Assembly: GCA_903937405.1 (NCBI GenBank)
Contig: CAIZZE010000049.1
Coordinates: forward strand, 1-53,169
DNA length: 53,169 nucleotides
Reading direction: 5' to 3'
DNA from: an uncultured Alphaproteobacteria bacterium
GTDB taxonomy: Bacteria > Pseudomonadota > Alphaproteobacteria > Rickettsiales > UBA1997
This document shows positions 19,714-28,601 of the stretch, piece after piece (position 1 is the stretch's first letter; each line of letters starts with the position of its first letter). The translations under genes were made by a program, and so were the position numbers. The notes under the pieces are model-generated. The model had not been told where the DNA came from. It searched no databases and saw only the letters and a program-made list of their open reading frames with translations.

Positions 19714-20808
19714 TTAAACATTAAACCTAAAATGAAAAACATCGCCATCTTGGGTGATGTAATCTTTGCCTTCCAACCTTAATTTACCCGCTGTTTTAGC
19801 ACCTTCTTCGCCACCTAAATTTACGTAATCTTCGTAAGAAATTGTTTCGGCGCGGATGAAGCCTTTTTCAAAATCAGTGTGAATTACGCCGGCGGCTTTT
19901 GGAGCGCTGGAATCTTTTTTCAAAGTCCAAGCGTGACATTCTTTTGGACCAACGGTGAAGAAAGTTATTAAATTTAAAAGATGATAAGAGCTTTTGATAA
20001 TTTGCGCCAAGCCAGTTTCTTCCAAACCAACTGATTCTAAAAATTCTTTTTTCTCTTCATCAGTTTCAAGACCAGCAACTTCGGCTTCAATTTGAGCGCA
20101 GATTTTTAGAACTTGGTAAGAATTTTGTTGTCCAAATTTTTCAACTAAATCGGAATATTTGTTTCCTGCAAGTTCATGTTCTTTTAAATTACAAACAAAG
20201 AGTTGCGGCTTTGAAGTGATTAATTGCAGCTCTTTAAAAATTTTTTCTTCTTCCGCTTTTATTTTGGTTAAACGCGCTGCTTTGCCATCTTTTAAAACTT
20301 CTAAAACTTTTTTTGCTGTTTCAATTTGAGCTGCGGCTTCTTTATCTAAACGAGCTTTTTTTTCTAAAGCGGGAATTCGTTTTTCTAAACTTTCCATATC
20401 GGCGATAATTAATTCTAACTGAATTAATTCGATATCGCGAAGTGGGTCAACTTGGCCTTCAACGTGAGTAATATTTTCATCTTCGAAACAGCGAACGACG
20501 TTAATAATTGCGTCAACTTCACGAATATGCGATAAAAATTTATTTCCTAAACCCTCTCCCGTACTGGCTCCGCGAACCAAACCAGCAATATCAACAAATT
20601 CAATTTGCGCTGGAATAATTTCTTGCGAACCGGCAATTTTAGTTAATTTTTCTAAACGAAAATCCGGCACATTTACTTTGCCGATATTTGGTTCAATCGT
20701 ACAAAAAGGATAATTCGCTGCTTGCGCTGCGGCTGTTTGAGTTAAGGCATTAAATAAAGTTGATTTGCCAACATTAGGCAAGCCAACGATTCCGCATTGA
20801 AGAGACAT
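19714..20808 (-). CDS. ychF: Ribosome-associated GTPase/ATPase YchF
   Basis: 364 residues, full length. OBG-family G domain: P-loop GLPNVGKSTLFNALT, DIAGLVRGASTGEGLGNKFL, and the divergent base-recognition motif NLKE (FVCNLKEHELAG) that accounts for ATP preference in this family. A coiled-coil insertion spans about residues 150-190, and a C-terminal TGS domain follows (AWTLKKDSSAPKAAGVIHTD, FEKGFIRAETISYEDYV). Acts at the ribosome in translation and stress responses. Followed directly by coq7. Confidence 0.97.
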   Translation of the reverse strand: MSLQCGIVGLPNVGKSTLFNALTQTAAAQAANYPFCTIEPNIGKVNVPDFRLEKLTKIAGSQEIIPAQIEFVDIAGLVRGASTGEGLGNKFLSHIREVDAIINVVRCFEDENITHVEGQVDPLRDIELIQLELIIADMESLEKRIPALEKKARLDKEAAAQIETAKKVLEVLKDGKAARLTKIKAEEEKIFKELQLITSKPQLFVCNLKEHELAGNKYSDLVEKFGQQNSYQVLKICAQIEAEVAGLETDEEKKEFLESVGLEETGLAQIIKSSYHLLNLITFFTVGPKECHAWTLKKDSSAPKAAGVIHTDFEKGFIRAETISYEDYVNLGGEEGAKTAGKLRLEGKDYITQDGDVFHFRFNV

Positions 20809-20945
20809 TTTTTTTTAAATTAAGTGAGAAGATGAGGAAGCAAAAATTATTTTGAATAAAACAATTTTATTTGGTTGAGATATTTAAACAAATATTAATT
20901 CTTAAGCCATAATTTTTTTCCTAAATTTTCTCCTAAAAAACTCCC

Positions 20946-22064
20946 ATGTTCAGATTTTTTATTATCGCTTGCCTCTTACTCTTGCAAGGTTGTTTGTTTA
21001 ATCAAAAAGTTACAATTCGTGGCAAAGGAAATATAAAATTAACTCAAGTCGATTTTGAAGATCTTCCTGGTTGGGAAAATGATGATCATAAAAAAGCATT
21101 GCAGGCGATGATTCAGTCTTGCAATAAATTTTCTCGAATGGCGCAAAGTCGCTCAATTGGTGGTCAAATTGGTGATATTTCAGTGGGAGATTTTCGTGAT
21201 GTTTGCGATATTGCGCAGGTTATAAAAACGATGGATGCCAAGCAAAGTAAAAACTTTTTTGAAAATTGGTTTAAACCATTTTTGGTTGAAAGTCGTTATG
21301 GTGTTAGCAAGGGCTTATTTACGGGATATTATGAAGCTTCACTTCAAGGCAGCAAAATTCAAACTGAAAAATATCAATATCCGGTTTATGCCAGACCGAA
21401 AGATTTGGGAACTGATCCATATTTAAGCCGCAAAGAAATTGAAAATGGCGCTCTTAAAAACAAGAACCTGGAATTGCTTTATGTTGATGATCGCGCTGAA
21501 CTTTTTGCGATGCATATTCAAGGTTCGGGTAGAATTGAACTTCCAAATGGCACTGAAGTTAGGCTTGCTTATGCTGGAAGAAATAATCAGCCATTTACTG
21601 CGGTGAGTAATTACATGCTTGATAAAGGTTATTTGGATCGCTCAAGCATGAATGCCGCAAGTGTTAAAGAATGGATTAGAAATCATCCGGAAAGAGCTGA
21701 TGAAATTATGAATATGAATGCCGCTTATACATTTTTTAAATTTGCTGATGGTGAATATGTTGTAGGCGCGCAAGGCGTTCCACTTACTGCCGAGAGATCT
21801 TTAGCGGTTGATAGCGATATTATTCCTTATGGATTTCCGATTTGGGTTGATACGAACTTAACTAAAAAAGGCGGATCGAAAGAAAAATATTCGCGCCTGT
21901 TTATAGCACAAGATACTGGCTCGGCGATTAAAGGCGTTGTGCGGGGTGACATATTTTTCGGACATGGAAAAGATGCGGAAGATAAAGCAAATTATATGGC
22001 AAGCCAGGGGAAATATTATATTATACTGCCTATTGGCGTGGTGGATAAGATGAGAGGGTTTTAG
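20946..22064 (+). CDS. mltA: Membrane-bound lytic murein transglycosylase A
   Basis: 372 residues. Lipoprotein signal MFRFFIIACLLLLQGC with C16 as the lipidated residue, so outer-membrane anchored. The MltA domain contains GLFTGYYEASLQGS and YPVYARPKDLG. The C-terminal 3D domain holds the catalytic Asp in LFIAQDTGSAIKGVVRGDIF. It cleaves peptidoglycan glycan strands with 1,6-anhydro ends. Its presence together with uppP indicates a real peptidoglycan wall. Divergent from ychF; ends at a hairpin shared with the opposite gene. Confidence 0.95.
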   Translation: MFRFFIIACLLLLQGCLFNQKVTIRGKGNIKLTQVDFEDLPGWENDDHKKALQAMIQSCNKFSRMAQSRSIGGQIGDISVGDFRDVCDIAQVIKTMDAKQSKNFFENWFKPFLVESRYGVSKGLFTGYYEASLQGSKIQTEKYQYPVYARPKDLGTDPYLSRKEIENGALKNKNLELLYVDDRAELFAMHIQGSGRIELPNGTEVRLAYAGRNNQPFTAVSNYMLDKGYLDRSSMNAASVKEWIRNHPERADEIMNMNAAYTFFKFADGEYVVGAQGVPLTAERSLAVDSDIIPYGFPIWVDTNLTKKGGSKEKYSRLFIAQDTGSAIKGVVRGDIFFGHGKDAEDKANYMASQGKYYIILPIGVVDKMRGF

Positions 22065-22085
22065 AATCTCCGTTAGATTCCATTT

Positions 22086-22122
22086 CATGCTAGATCCTGA
22101 ACTTGTTTCAGGATCTAGCATG
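22086..22122. repeat. Palindromic repeat, type A, single unit with extended stem
   Basis: A single unit forms a perfect 16-bp stem (22086-22101 with 22107-22122) with loop CTTGT; the outermost six bases CATGCT/AGCATG extend beyond the type A core. It lies between convergent mltA and the GS-like gene, and overlaps the last 8 bases of the latter. Placement fits a bidirectional transcript end. Confidence 0.9.
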
Positions 22123-23020
22123 AATTATAAAACTCCAAAAATTTTTCTTTTATAAAATCTTCTTTTTCAAAAAATTCTTTCGCTTCATTTAAGCTCATAC
22201 AAAATCCCGCAACCTCATATTGTTCATCAAAAGCGTTACCGTGAATTTGCTTTGGATAATTTTTCTCACCACTAGAAATAACAAGTAAAAGTGCTGCAAC
22301 TACTAAAAAACTATCTGCATCTGCTGCGGCAATTCTATATTCCAAACGTTTACCATTTTTTTGAAAGAGAACTTGGGGAACTCGAATTGCACAAGTTCTA
22401 TTATCGGCGCCGAAGCTTAAATTTACTGGCGCGGTGAATTTTCCTTTTTTAAATAAATTACGATTTATTTCATAAGAAAATCGAGCATAATCTTCTTCTT
22501 TTGGTGCTAAAAAAATCATCATTTGATTTGTCATTTTCAACAAGTTTTCCGCGACATTTTTTAAAATATTTTCATCCAATTCAAAAATATTTTTATCATT
22601 TTCATGTAGCGAAATATTGAATTGTAAAGCGCTGCCACAATCGTCAATAAAAGGTTGCGACGCAAAAGAAGCGGTTAATTTTTTTTGCGTTGCTAAATTT
22701 TTTATGAAACTTTTTGTACCTTCCAATTCTTCGCAAAGACTTGATAAATCTGGGGTAAACGCAGTTTTAACTTCAATTTGTGAAGCGCCCTGCTCTTTCT
22801 CAATTTGATAAATTAAAGGAAATTTTTTTGGTAATTCAATTTGCAGCTCCGCAATAAAATCAGCTCTTGCAGCTTGATTAACAGGCTTTTGTGAATTTTC
22901 TTCGAACAAAAAAAACTCCAGCTCGCATCCAATTTTTAGGATTAACGAGCTGGAGTTTTTAAAGAAATTTTGCGATTTTTCTAAAATTTCGCGTTTATTT
23001 AGATAAATCTTTTCCAGCAT
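22115..23020 (-). CDS. Short glutamine-synthetase-like protein, catalytic domain only
   Basis: 301 residues against about 440-470 for true glutamine synthetases. Segments of the GS catalytic fold can be matched in order: GCELEFFLFEE (first glutamate strand), EKEQGASQIEVKTAF, FASQPFIDDCGSALQFNISL (where GS has a His, here Asn), APVNLSFGADNRTCAIRVPQ, and KRLEYRIAAADADSFLVVAA. The N-terminal beta-grasp domain is missing. Enzymes with this fold join ammonia or amines to glutamate-like acids using ATP; which one here is unknown, and changed motif residues leave activity in doubt. It starts immediately after the trxA stop, so the two are probably co-transcribed. Confidence 0.7.
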   Translation of the reverse strand: MLEKIYLNKREILEKSQNFFKNSSSLILKIGCELEFFLFEENSQKPVNQAARADFIAELQIELPKKFPLIYQIEKEQGASQIEVKTAFTPDLSSLCEELEGTKSFIKNLATQKKLTASFASQPFIDDCGSALQFNISLHENDKNIFELDENILKNVAENLLKMTNQMMIFLAPKEEDYARFSYEINRNLFKKGKFTAPVNLSFGADNRTCAIRVPQVLFQKNGKRLEYRIAAADADSFLVVAALLLVISSGEKNYPKQIHGNAFDEQYEVAGFCMSLNEAKEFFEKEDFIKEKFLEFYNSC

Positions 23021-23338
23021 TTATGAATTGCTTTTTACCCATTCCACCAAAGCTGATTTCGGTAATGAGCCAACTTTAGTATCGACGATTTTTCCGTCTT
23101 TAAAAATCATTAAAGTTGGAATTCCGCGTACCATATATTTTGATGGAATTTCTGGATTTTCATCAACGTTGCATTTTACAACTTCGATTTTTCCAGCTAA
23201 TTCTTTTGCTAGTTCATCGATAGTTGGAGCCAATTGGCGGCAAGGTCCGCACCAAGGCGCCCAAAAATCCACTAAAACTGGAATTGAAGAATCTAAAACG
23301 TCTTTTTGAAAGTCATTGTCGTTGGTTTCTTTTGTCAT
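23021..23338 (-). CDS. trxA: Thioredoxin
   Basis: 105 residues, canonical. Active site WAPWCGPCRQLAPTI, and the cis-proline loop MVRGIPTLMIFKDG. Cytosolic disulfide reductant. It lies between lptD, whose product needs disulfides, and a GS-like gene. TrxA itself acts in the cytosol, so a direct link to LptD folding is not implied. Confidence 0.97.
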   Translation of the reverse strand: MTKETNDNDFQKDVLDSSIPVLVDFWAPWCGPCRQLAPTIDELAKELAGKIEVVKCNVDENPEIPSKYMVRGIPTLMIFKDGKIVDTKVGSLPKSALVEWVKSNS

Positions 23339-23369
23339 TTTTGCCTCGTAATTAATTGGTATTTATTGT

Positions 23370-25547
23370 TTAGAGATTCTTGAAAGATAAACTTAAATTA
23401 AAAGTTTTTTGTGGTTTGCTTAAACTGCTGGGATTGGTTTCAATTGCAGAAAAACCAAAAATTGTGCAGCAGCCGTCGCGATAAAGCGTGATGCCGCGTG
23501 AAAGTGTGCGACTGCTTTGTAAATCTTTGCTCATGGTGGTTGTTACTTTCCATATTGGCGTAATTTGCATTGAGGCTGCGAGATTAATTTGTTCTTTCTG
23601 AGCCGGATTTTGGGTAGTTTTTCTAATTAATAAATAATCACTAGAAAAAGTGAAACGACTAAGATTAAGGACGGTGGTGATTTGGTTTACCTGGTTACTA
23701 TAATTTGATTCACCAAGTTGAAAGGAGTAAGTTATAGTAAAATATTTTGCTGCCTTATACAGAGCCTGACCGACTATATTTGATTTATTGTTATCTGTGA
23801 AGCCACGAATTATAACGTCTTGGGCGTTTCCTGCTTTTCTATAGCCTTGTCCCAGAGTTAATCCAAATTCGCCAAATCTATTAAATAAAGAAGATTTAAC
23901 GCCATAATTTATGCGCTTTCCAGATTCGTTACGATCAAAGCCTGCAATACGATCCATGACAAAAAGATTACTAACACTTAACTCTGATTCGTTACTATCT
24001 TCATTCGGAAGTTTATTAAAATTTTTAGTATAAGTGCTGGTAACGAGGTTAATCATTGGTTCGATCATCAAGGTGTTGGTTTCTGATTTTCTAATCAAAG
24101 GCAATCTCCAACTCATTGATAATTCAGGTTTCATATTTGTTTGTACACTATTGTAATCATTGGTGCGAGAAGTGAACTGAAAATTATTTTCTAAAGAATA
24201 AGCATCTGTTTGCGCACGGGCATTAATTGCAAAAAGATTGCCATGAATATTAAAGGGAAGAGTAGCTTCCGGAGTCATCGTAGCCCGACGATATTGCAGA
24301 CCATCTTGGCGTGTAATTACAGTCATATTGGAAGTTAAAGCAAATTTTTCTTTAAAGAAAAATGGCTTGGTTTCGATATGAGAATCAATTTGCGGCAATA
24401 TCAGTGGCGCTGCTTCAGAATTTGCAGTTGGTTCTAATTCCTGAATTCTGATTGCTTTAATGGCGTGGTAATCGCGACCTTTGATGTAATCAAGATTAAC
24501 TTTGGTTAAAGTATAGTTTAGATAGTTAAAGTGATAATCGCGCAAGTAATCTTTATCACCTACTGTATTTCCGATAAAATCCAATCCAACATCTTTGGTG
24601 AAATCAAAAGTACCGTTTCCGATTAAATTCCAGCGATATTCTTTGTTAGTTCTACTAACAACCGTTGTATTACTGTTAGATGTGATTTTGTTATTAGCGA
24701 TTTCAAATATGCCCTGATAATTGCCATAAGTTGAATAATGACGAAAATCATTATTGATGATAAATTGGTTTTTACTAACTCCGATCAATGGCGTAACGGT
24801 TAAATCCATGTTGGGAGCGAGGTTGAAATAGTAAGGAACTCTGATGCCCAAACCAAGATTGGTACTTTTTGCATAGCTGGGATTTAAAAATCCTGAATCT
24901 CTTTTTTTTGACTGTAGAGGCACACGCAAGTAAGGCGTGTAAAGAACCGGAACATTATAAAATCGTAATATCCCGCCTTTACTTCTCATAACTTGTTGTT
25001 CGCGATCAATGGTTGTGACGGTTGATTTAATTGAAACAAAATCTCTTCTTTTGCCGGCTAATTCATTATCTGCGGCAATTTCTGGATTTGGGCAAATTGA
25101 AAAAATCGGATTTTGCAAAACTGTGATGAAAGGAGTTTGACGATCTATTTCTGGCGACTCTAAATAAGAACCATCAGTAAAAATCATTTTACTGTCGTAA
25201 AATTTACCACTGCTGAAATCGTCTTTTATTTCTAGGTTACTGGCTCGTATATTGCCAACTTCCAGATCTTTAATTTTTACATGGCCAAAGGCGCGAATCA
25301 TGCCGCCATTTTTATTATAAGTAACTTTGTCGGCATAAACTGTGCTTGTACCTTTAGTTACTTCAACATTACCTATTGCGGTTAGAGTTTTGGTTTGTTG
25401 ATCACCATCAATTTCATCAGCTTTTAAAACAGCGTGCGGCGAATTATCTTTATTTTTCTTAATTGATGGTATCGCCCAAGAATTCTGCGCCACAAAACCA
25501 ACCGCAAAAAAAGGCAGTAGAAATGTGATGCGGCGCAAAAGATTCAT
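23370..25547 (-). CDS. lptD: LPS-assembly outer-membrane protein LptD
   Basis: 725 residues with signal peptide (ITFLLPFFAVGFVAQNSWA). An N-terminal OstA/LptA-like jellyroll follows (HAVLKADEIDGDQQTKTLTA, GNVEVTKGTSTVYADKVTYN). The long C-terminal beta-barrel has the family segment VPVLYTPYLRVPLQSKKRDS followed by GFLNPSYAKSTNLGLGIRVP. Cysteines in FSICPNP near the N-domain end and DGCCTIFGF near the C-terminus match the disulfide pattern of LptD. It inserts lipopolysaccharide into the outer leaflet, so the organism should make LPS. Begins with no gap after the secD stop. Confidence 0.93.
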   Translation of the reverse strand: MNLLRRITFLLPFFAVGFVAQNSWAIPSIKKNKDNSPHAVLKADEIDGDQQTKTLTAIGNVEVTKGTSTVYADKVTYNKNGGMIRAFGHVKIKDLEVGNIRASNLEIKDDFSSGKFYDSKMIFTDGSYLESPEIDRQTPFITVLQNPIFSICPNPEIAADNELAGKRRDFVSIKSTVTTIDREQQVMRSKGGILRFYNVPVLYTPYLRVPLQSKKRDSGFLNPSYAKSTNLGLGIRVPYYFNLAPNMDLTVTPLIGVSKNQFIINNDFRHYSTYGNYQGIFEIANNKITSNSNTTVVSRTNKEYRWNLIGNGTFDFTKDVGLDFIGNTVGDKDYLRDYHFNYLNYTLTKVNLDYIKGRDYHAIKAIRIQELEPTANSEAAPLILPQIDSHIETKPFFFKEKFALTSNMTVITRQDGLQYRRATMTPEATLPFNIHGNLFAINARAQTDAYSLENNFQFTSRTNDYNSVQTNMKPELSMSWRLPLIRKSETNTLMIEPMINLVTSTYTKNFNKLPNEDSNESELSVSNLFVMDRIAGFDRNESGKRINYGVKSSLFNRFGEFGLTLGQGYRKAGNAQDVIIRGFTDNNKSNIVGQALYKAAKYFTITYSFQLGESNYSNQVNQITTVLNLSRFTFSSDYLLIRKTTQNPAQKEQINLAASMQITPIWKVTTTMSKDLQSSRTLSRGITLYRDGCCTIFGFSAIETNPSSLSKPQKTFNLSLSFKNL

Positions 25548-27110
25548 CTAAAGTAAATTCAATTTTTGCGGCCTGCGTTTTTTGAGCCAAACAGCGATCA
25601 ACATTCTGGTAAGAATAATGGCCGAGAACATTGAAGCGATAATGCCGATTGATAAAGTCACTGCGAAACCTTTAACCGGACCATTGCCGAAAACATAAAG
25701 AAAAAAAGCCACAATTAAAGCGGTAATGTTAGAGTCGGTAATAGTGCGAAATGCTTGGTTAAAACCTTGTTCAACGGCAACAAAAACGCTTTTTTTCTCA
25801 CGCAGTTCTTCCTTTATTCTTTCAAAAATCAACACGTTAGCATCAACTGCCATGCCCATTGTAAGCACAATACCAGCAATTCCTGGCAAGGTTAAAGTTG
25901 CACCGATTAATGCCAAAACTGCCAGAATTATCATGATGTTTATTAGTAGCGCAACGTCAGCGATGAAGCCGAAAAATCCATAAAATAAAATCATAAAAAA
26001 TGCTACAAACACAAGCCCAGCAAGGGCTGCCAAACTTCCGCTTTTAATTGAATCCATTCCTAAAGATGGACCAACTGTTCTTTCTTCAATAACTTTTAAA
26101 GGCGCTGGAAGTGCGCCAGCTCTGAGTAAAAGTGAAACTTCATTTGCTTCCTGAGTTGTAAAACTTCCTGAAATAACGCCAGAACCTTGATTAATTACGC
26201 CGTTAATTCTTGGAGCTGTGATAATTCTACCATCAAGCACAATTGCGAAAAGCTTGCCAATATTATCTTTGGTAATTTGGGCAAATTTTCTTGATCCCGC
26301 ATCATTAAATCGGAAAGCTACCGCTGGTTGACCTTCATGATAAGTTGTATTGGCATCAACCAATAAATCGCCGCTTAAAATAACTTCTTTTTTGATTAAA
26401 TATGAACGGCCTTGATAATCAAAAATGCGCTCCAAATCAGAACCAACATAGTTTTGAGAAGTGCTGGTAAAAGTTTGATCATCGACAAAATGGAAAGTCA
26501 TTTTGGCAGTTTTCCCCAAAATTGATTTTAATTCTGAAGAATTTTCAACACCCGGAACTTGTAATAAAATGCGGTTTTCGCCTTGAGCCTGAATGGTTGG
26601 TTCTTTAGTACCGCTTTCGTCAATTCTACGGCGCACGATTTCAATTGATTGTTTGATCAGGTTTTGCCTGGTTTCAAGAATTCTTTGCTCAGAAAAATAA
26701 ACTTCAAAGCTTCCAGAATTTTCATCAAAATCAGTACCGCGACTTAATTTTTTAATAATTTTTTTGGCAGATTTTTGTTCATCTTCATTACTTAAAGAAA
26801 AAATAATTTTGCTACCAGCGATTGTCGGAACTGCGTGAACAGCTTCATCGCGGAATGATGCTTTAATTTCATCTTTTAAGTTATTGAGCTGTTCTTTTAT
26901 GTAATAATCAAAATCCACTTCCAACATAAGCTGTGAGCCGCCGCGCAAATCAAGCCCGAGATTAACTTTATTATTCGGTAAAAATTTTTCTAATTTTTTG
27001 GCGATTGGCGAATTTTCATTATGAACAACTAATGATGGAGCCGCGTAAATTAAGGCCAAAAGGCAAGCTGCTAAAATTGAAATTATTTTTAATCTCGAGA
27101 AGTTAAGCAT
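25548..27110 (-). CDS. secD: Protein translocase subunit SecD
   Basis: 520 residues. N-terminal membrane segment, NKVNLGLDLRGGSQLMLEVD (family signature), the large periplasmic P1 domain, then the five-helix RND-like block (SLGMDSIKSGSLAALAGLVF, MGMAVDANVLIFERIKEELR). With SecF and YajC it uses the proton gradient to pull exported proteins through. yajC is upstream on the same strand; secF is not in the window. lptD follows directly. Confidence 0.96.
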   Translation of the reverse strand: MLNFSRLKIISILAACLLALIYAAPSLVVHNENSPIAKKLEKFLPNNKVNLGLDLRGGSQLMLEVDFDYYIKEQLNNLKDEIKASFRDEAVHAVPTIAGSKIIFSLSNEDEQKSAKKIIKKLSRGTDFDENSGSFEVYFSEQRILETRQNLIKQSIEIVRRRIDESGTKEPTIQAQGENRILLQVPGVENSSELKSILGKTAKMTFHFVDDQTFTSTSQNYVGSDLERIFDYQGRSYLIKKEVILSGDLLVDANTTYHEGQPAVAFRFNDAGSRKFAQITKDNIGKLFAIVLDGRIITAPRINGVINQGSGVISGSFTTQEANEVSLLLRAGALPAPLKVIEERTVGPSLGMDSIKSGSLAALAGLVFVAFFMILFYGFFGFIADVALLINIMIILAVLALIGATLTLPGIAGIVLTMGMAVDANVLIFERIKEELREKKSVFVAVEQGFNQAFRTITDSNITALIVAFFLYVFGNGPVKGFAVTLSIGIIASMFSAIILTRMLIAVWLKKRRPQKLNLL

Positions 27111-27160
27111 GATTTTGTTAGTTTGTTAATTATTTATTTTTTACTTGATATTTTTGCAAA

Positions 27161-27248
27161 AGATCCTGAACCAAGTTCAGGATGACAAGACTTTAGTTTA
27201 GGATAACGATGTAAAAAAGTTGGTCATCCTGAACTTGTTTCAGGATCT
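27161..27248. repeat. Palindromic repeat, type A, inverted pair
   Basis: Arms 27161-27186 and 27223-27248, inverted, one substitution in the left unit (ACCAAG for AACAAG), spacer 36 bases, GTCA ends inward. It separates yajC from secD, two genes of one complex, so it may tune the relative mRNA levels. Confidence 0.93.
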
Positions 27249-27280
27249 AGAAAGATAAAGCAAGGCAAGACCTAAACTTT

Positions 27281-27661
27281 TTATTTCTTACCTTTCTTGG
27301 TCACTTCTTTTTTAGTTTTAGCAACTTCATCTCTAACCAAATCAGCAACATAATTTTTTAAAATTTTCACTTTCACGCCATCAGCAATTTCAACTTCAAC
27401 TTGATTTTCTTTAGTCAAAACTTCGGTTACGGTTCCAATGATTCCGCCAGTTGTAATAACTTTATTCCCAACTTTCAAATTATTAACCGTGTTTTGATGT
27501 TCTTTCATTTTTTTGCTTTGCGGTCTTACAATCAAAAAATAAAACACGGCAAAAATTAAAATTAATGGCAGCAAACTGGTGATTGAAAATTCTGGCGCAG
27601 CGGCTGCGGCATTTACAGTTTCTTGAGCAAATGAATCACTGATAAAAAATTGTTTTAGCAT
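27281..27661 (-). CDS. yajC: Preprotein translocase accessory subunit YajC
   Basis: 126 residues. Single membrane helix (ITSLLPLILIFAVFYFLIV) followed by the signature RPQSKKMKEHQNTVNNLKVG and NKVITTGGIIGTVTEV, and a Lys-rich tail. Part of SecDF-YajC. The N-terminal extension of about 25 residues before the helix is a little longer than in E. coli. Upstream of secD, separated by a palindromic repeat. Confidence 0.95.
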   Translation of the reverse strand: MLKQFFISDSFAQETVNAAAAAPEFSITSLLPLILIFAVFYFLIVRPQSKKMKEHQNTVNNLKVGNKVITTGGIIGTVTEVLTKENQVEVEIADGVKVKILKNYVADLVRDEVAKTKKEVTKKGKK

Positions 27662-27697
27662 TTTTATAAATTATTTTAAGTTGTTATTGGTAAATTG

Positions 27698-27892
27698 TTA
27701 TTCATCACTTTTAAGCAAAAGCTCTTTAAGTTTGGCAACGCTTTCTTCTTTTTGTTCATTTGATGGTTGCTCCGGATGGTTGACATCAGGCGCTTCAGCA
27801 AAATTTGGCGGCACGATCAATGGATCGTCTGGCGCATTGTTAATGCAAGACGAAACCAGAAGAATCGCGATTAAACAAAAAATCTTTTTCAT
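27698..27892 (-). CDS. Small BamF-like (DUF3035-type) lipoprotein
   Basis: 64 residues: lipoprotein signal MKKIFCLIAILLVSSC with C16, then NNAPDDPLIVPPNFAEAPD, which resembles the short conserved core of the alphaproteobacterial DUF3035/BamF lipoproteins (pattern APDE...L.VPP.F..P). Those are usually about 100-200 residues, so this is a reduced form. Genomic position supports the call: it overlaps lspA by 4 bases (ATGA), and DUF3035 genes commonly follow lspA in alphaproteobacteria. It would sit in the inner leaflet of the outer membrane with the Bam complex. Otherwise it is simply a small lipoprotein. Confidence 0.6.
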   Translation of the reverse strand: MKKIFCLIAILLVSSCINNAPDDPLIVPPNFAEAPDVNHPEQPSNEQKEESVAKLKELLLKSDE

Positions 27893-28386
27893 TTTTTCTT
27901 ATTAAAAAATAGGTCATCAAAAAGTAAGATCATCACGCCGATAAACACGAAAGAATCCGCTAAATTAAAGGCTGGCCAATGATATGAAGCAATATGAAAA
28001 TCAAGAAAATCTGCTACTGCGCCATTTTTTACACGGTCAGTAAAATTGCCTAAAGCTCCGCCGATTATAAGAGCAAGAGCGTAAGTAAAATGCAATTTCT
28101 CATTGCGATAAAGCCAGAAAAAAAGTATAACTGCGATTGAGAATTGGACGATGCAAAAAATCAGTTGGCTGTTTTCAAGATTATGAAACATGCCAAAACT
28201 AACGCCGCGATTCCAGACGTAAACTAAACTGAAAAAATCGAAAACCCTGATTTCAGGATTTTCTAAACCTTGGTTGTAAGCAATGTTTTCAAGCATCGCA
28301 AAGATATATCTTTTGCTAAGCAAATCAAAAAATGCCGCACAAAAGGCAATAAGAATTCCGAGTAGAAATAATTTTTTGGCTTTCAA
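27889..28386 (-). CDS. lspA: Lipoprotein signal peptidase (signal peptidase II)
   Basis: 165 residues with four membrane segments. Catalytic aspartates are in the two conserved motifs: GNFTDRVKNGAVADFLDF and FNLADSFVFIGV. VWNRGVSFGMF is the family's third motif. Cleaves prolipoproteins after Lgt modification; Lgt (49.6 kb) and several lipoprotein substrates (mltA, the OprM-like channel, the BamF-like protein) are in the window. Overlaps the downstream lipoprotein gene. Confidence 0.96.
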   Translation of the reverse strand: MKAKKLFLLGILIAFCAAFFDLLSKRYIFAMLENIAYNQGLENPEIRVFDFFSLVYVWNRGVSFGMFHNLENSQLIFCIVQFSIAVILFFWLYRNEKLHFTYALALIIGGALGNFTDRVKNGAVADFLDFHIASYHWPAFNLADSFVFIGVMILLFDDLFFNKKK

Positions 28387-28433
28387 AATATTTGTGAGAA
28401 TTAAATTTTTAACATTTACAGTAGCTCAAATTC

Positions 28434-28528
28434 GAGTGGACCCCGTCGTGAAGACGGGGTGACAAAGTTGGTAGTTTTGACCGCAGAACTCTAAACTTGT
28501 CACCCCGTCTTCACGACGGGGTCCACTC
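28434..28528. repeat. Palindromic repeat, type B, inverted pair
   Basis: Two perfect inverted 32-base arms (28434-28465 and 28497-28528) with a 31-base spacer. The unit contains GTCACCCCGTC and its own complement GACGGGGT, so each arm also folds alone. Different sequence from type A but the same plan. Between divergent lspA and fmt. Confidence 0.95.
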
Positions 28529-28601
28529 ATGGTTTTAAGCAAAGGTAATAAATAATATTATACACATTTCTAAACCCTAAATCCTAAATCTAAAATCCTA
28601 A

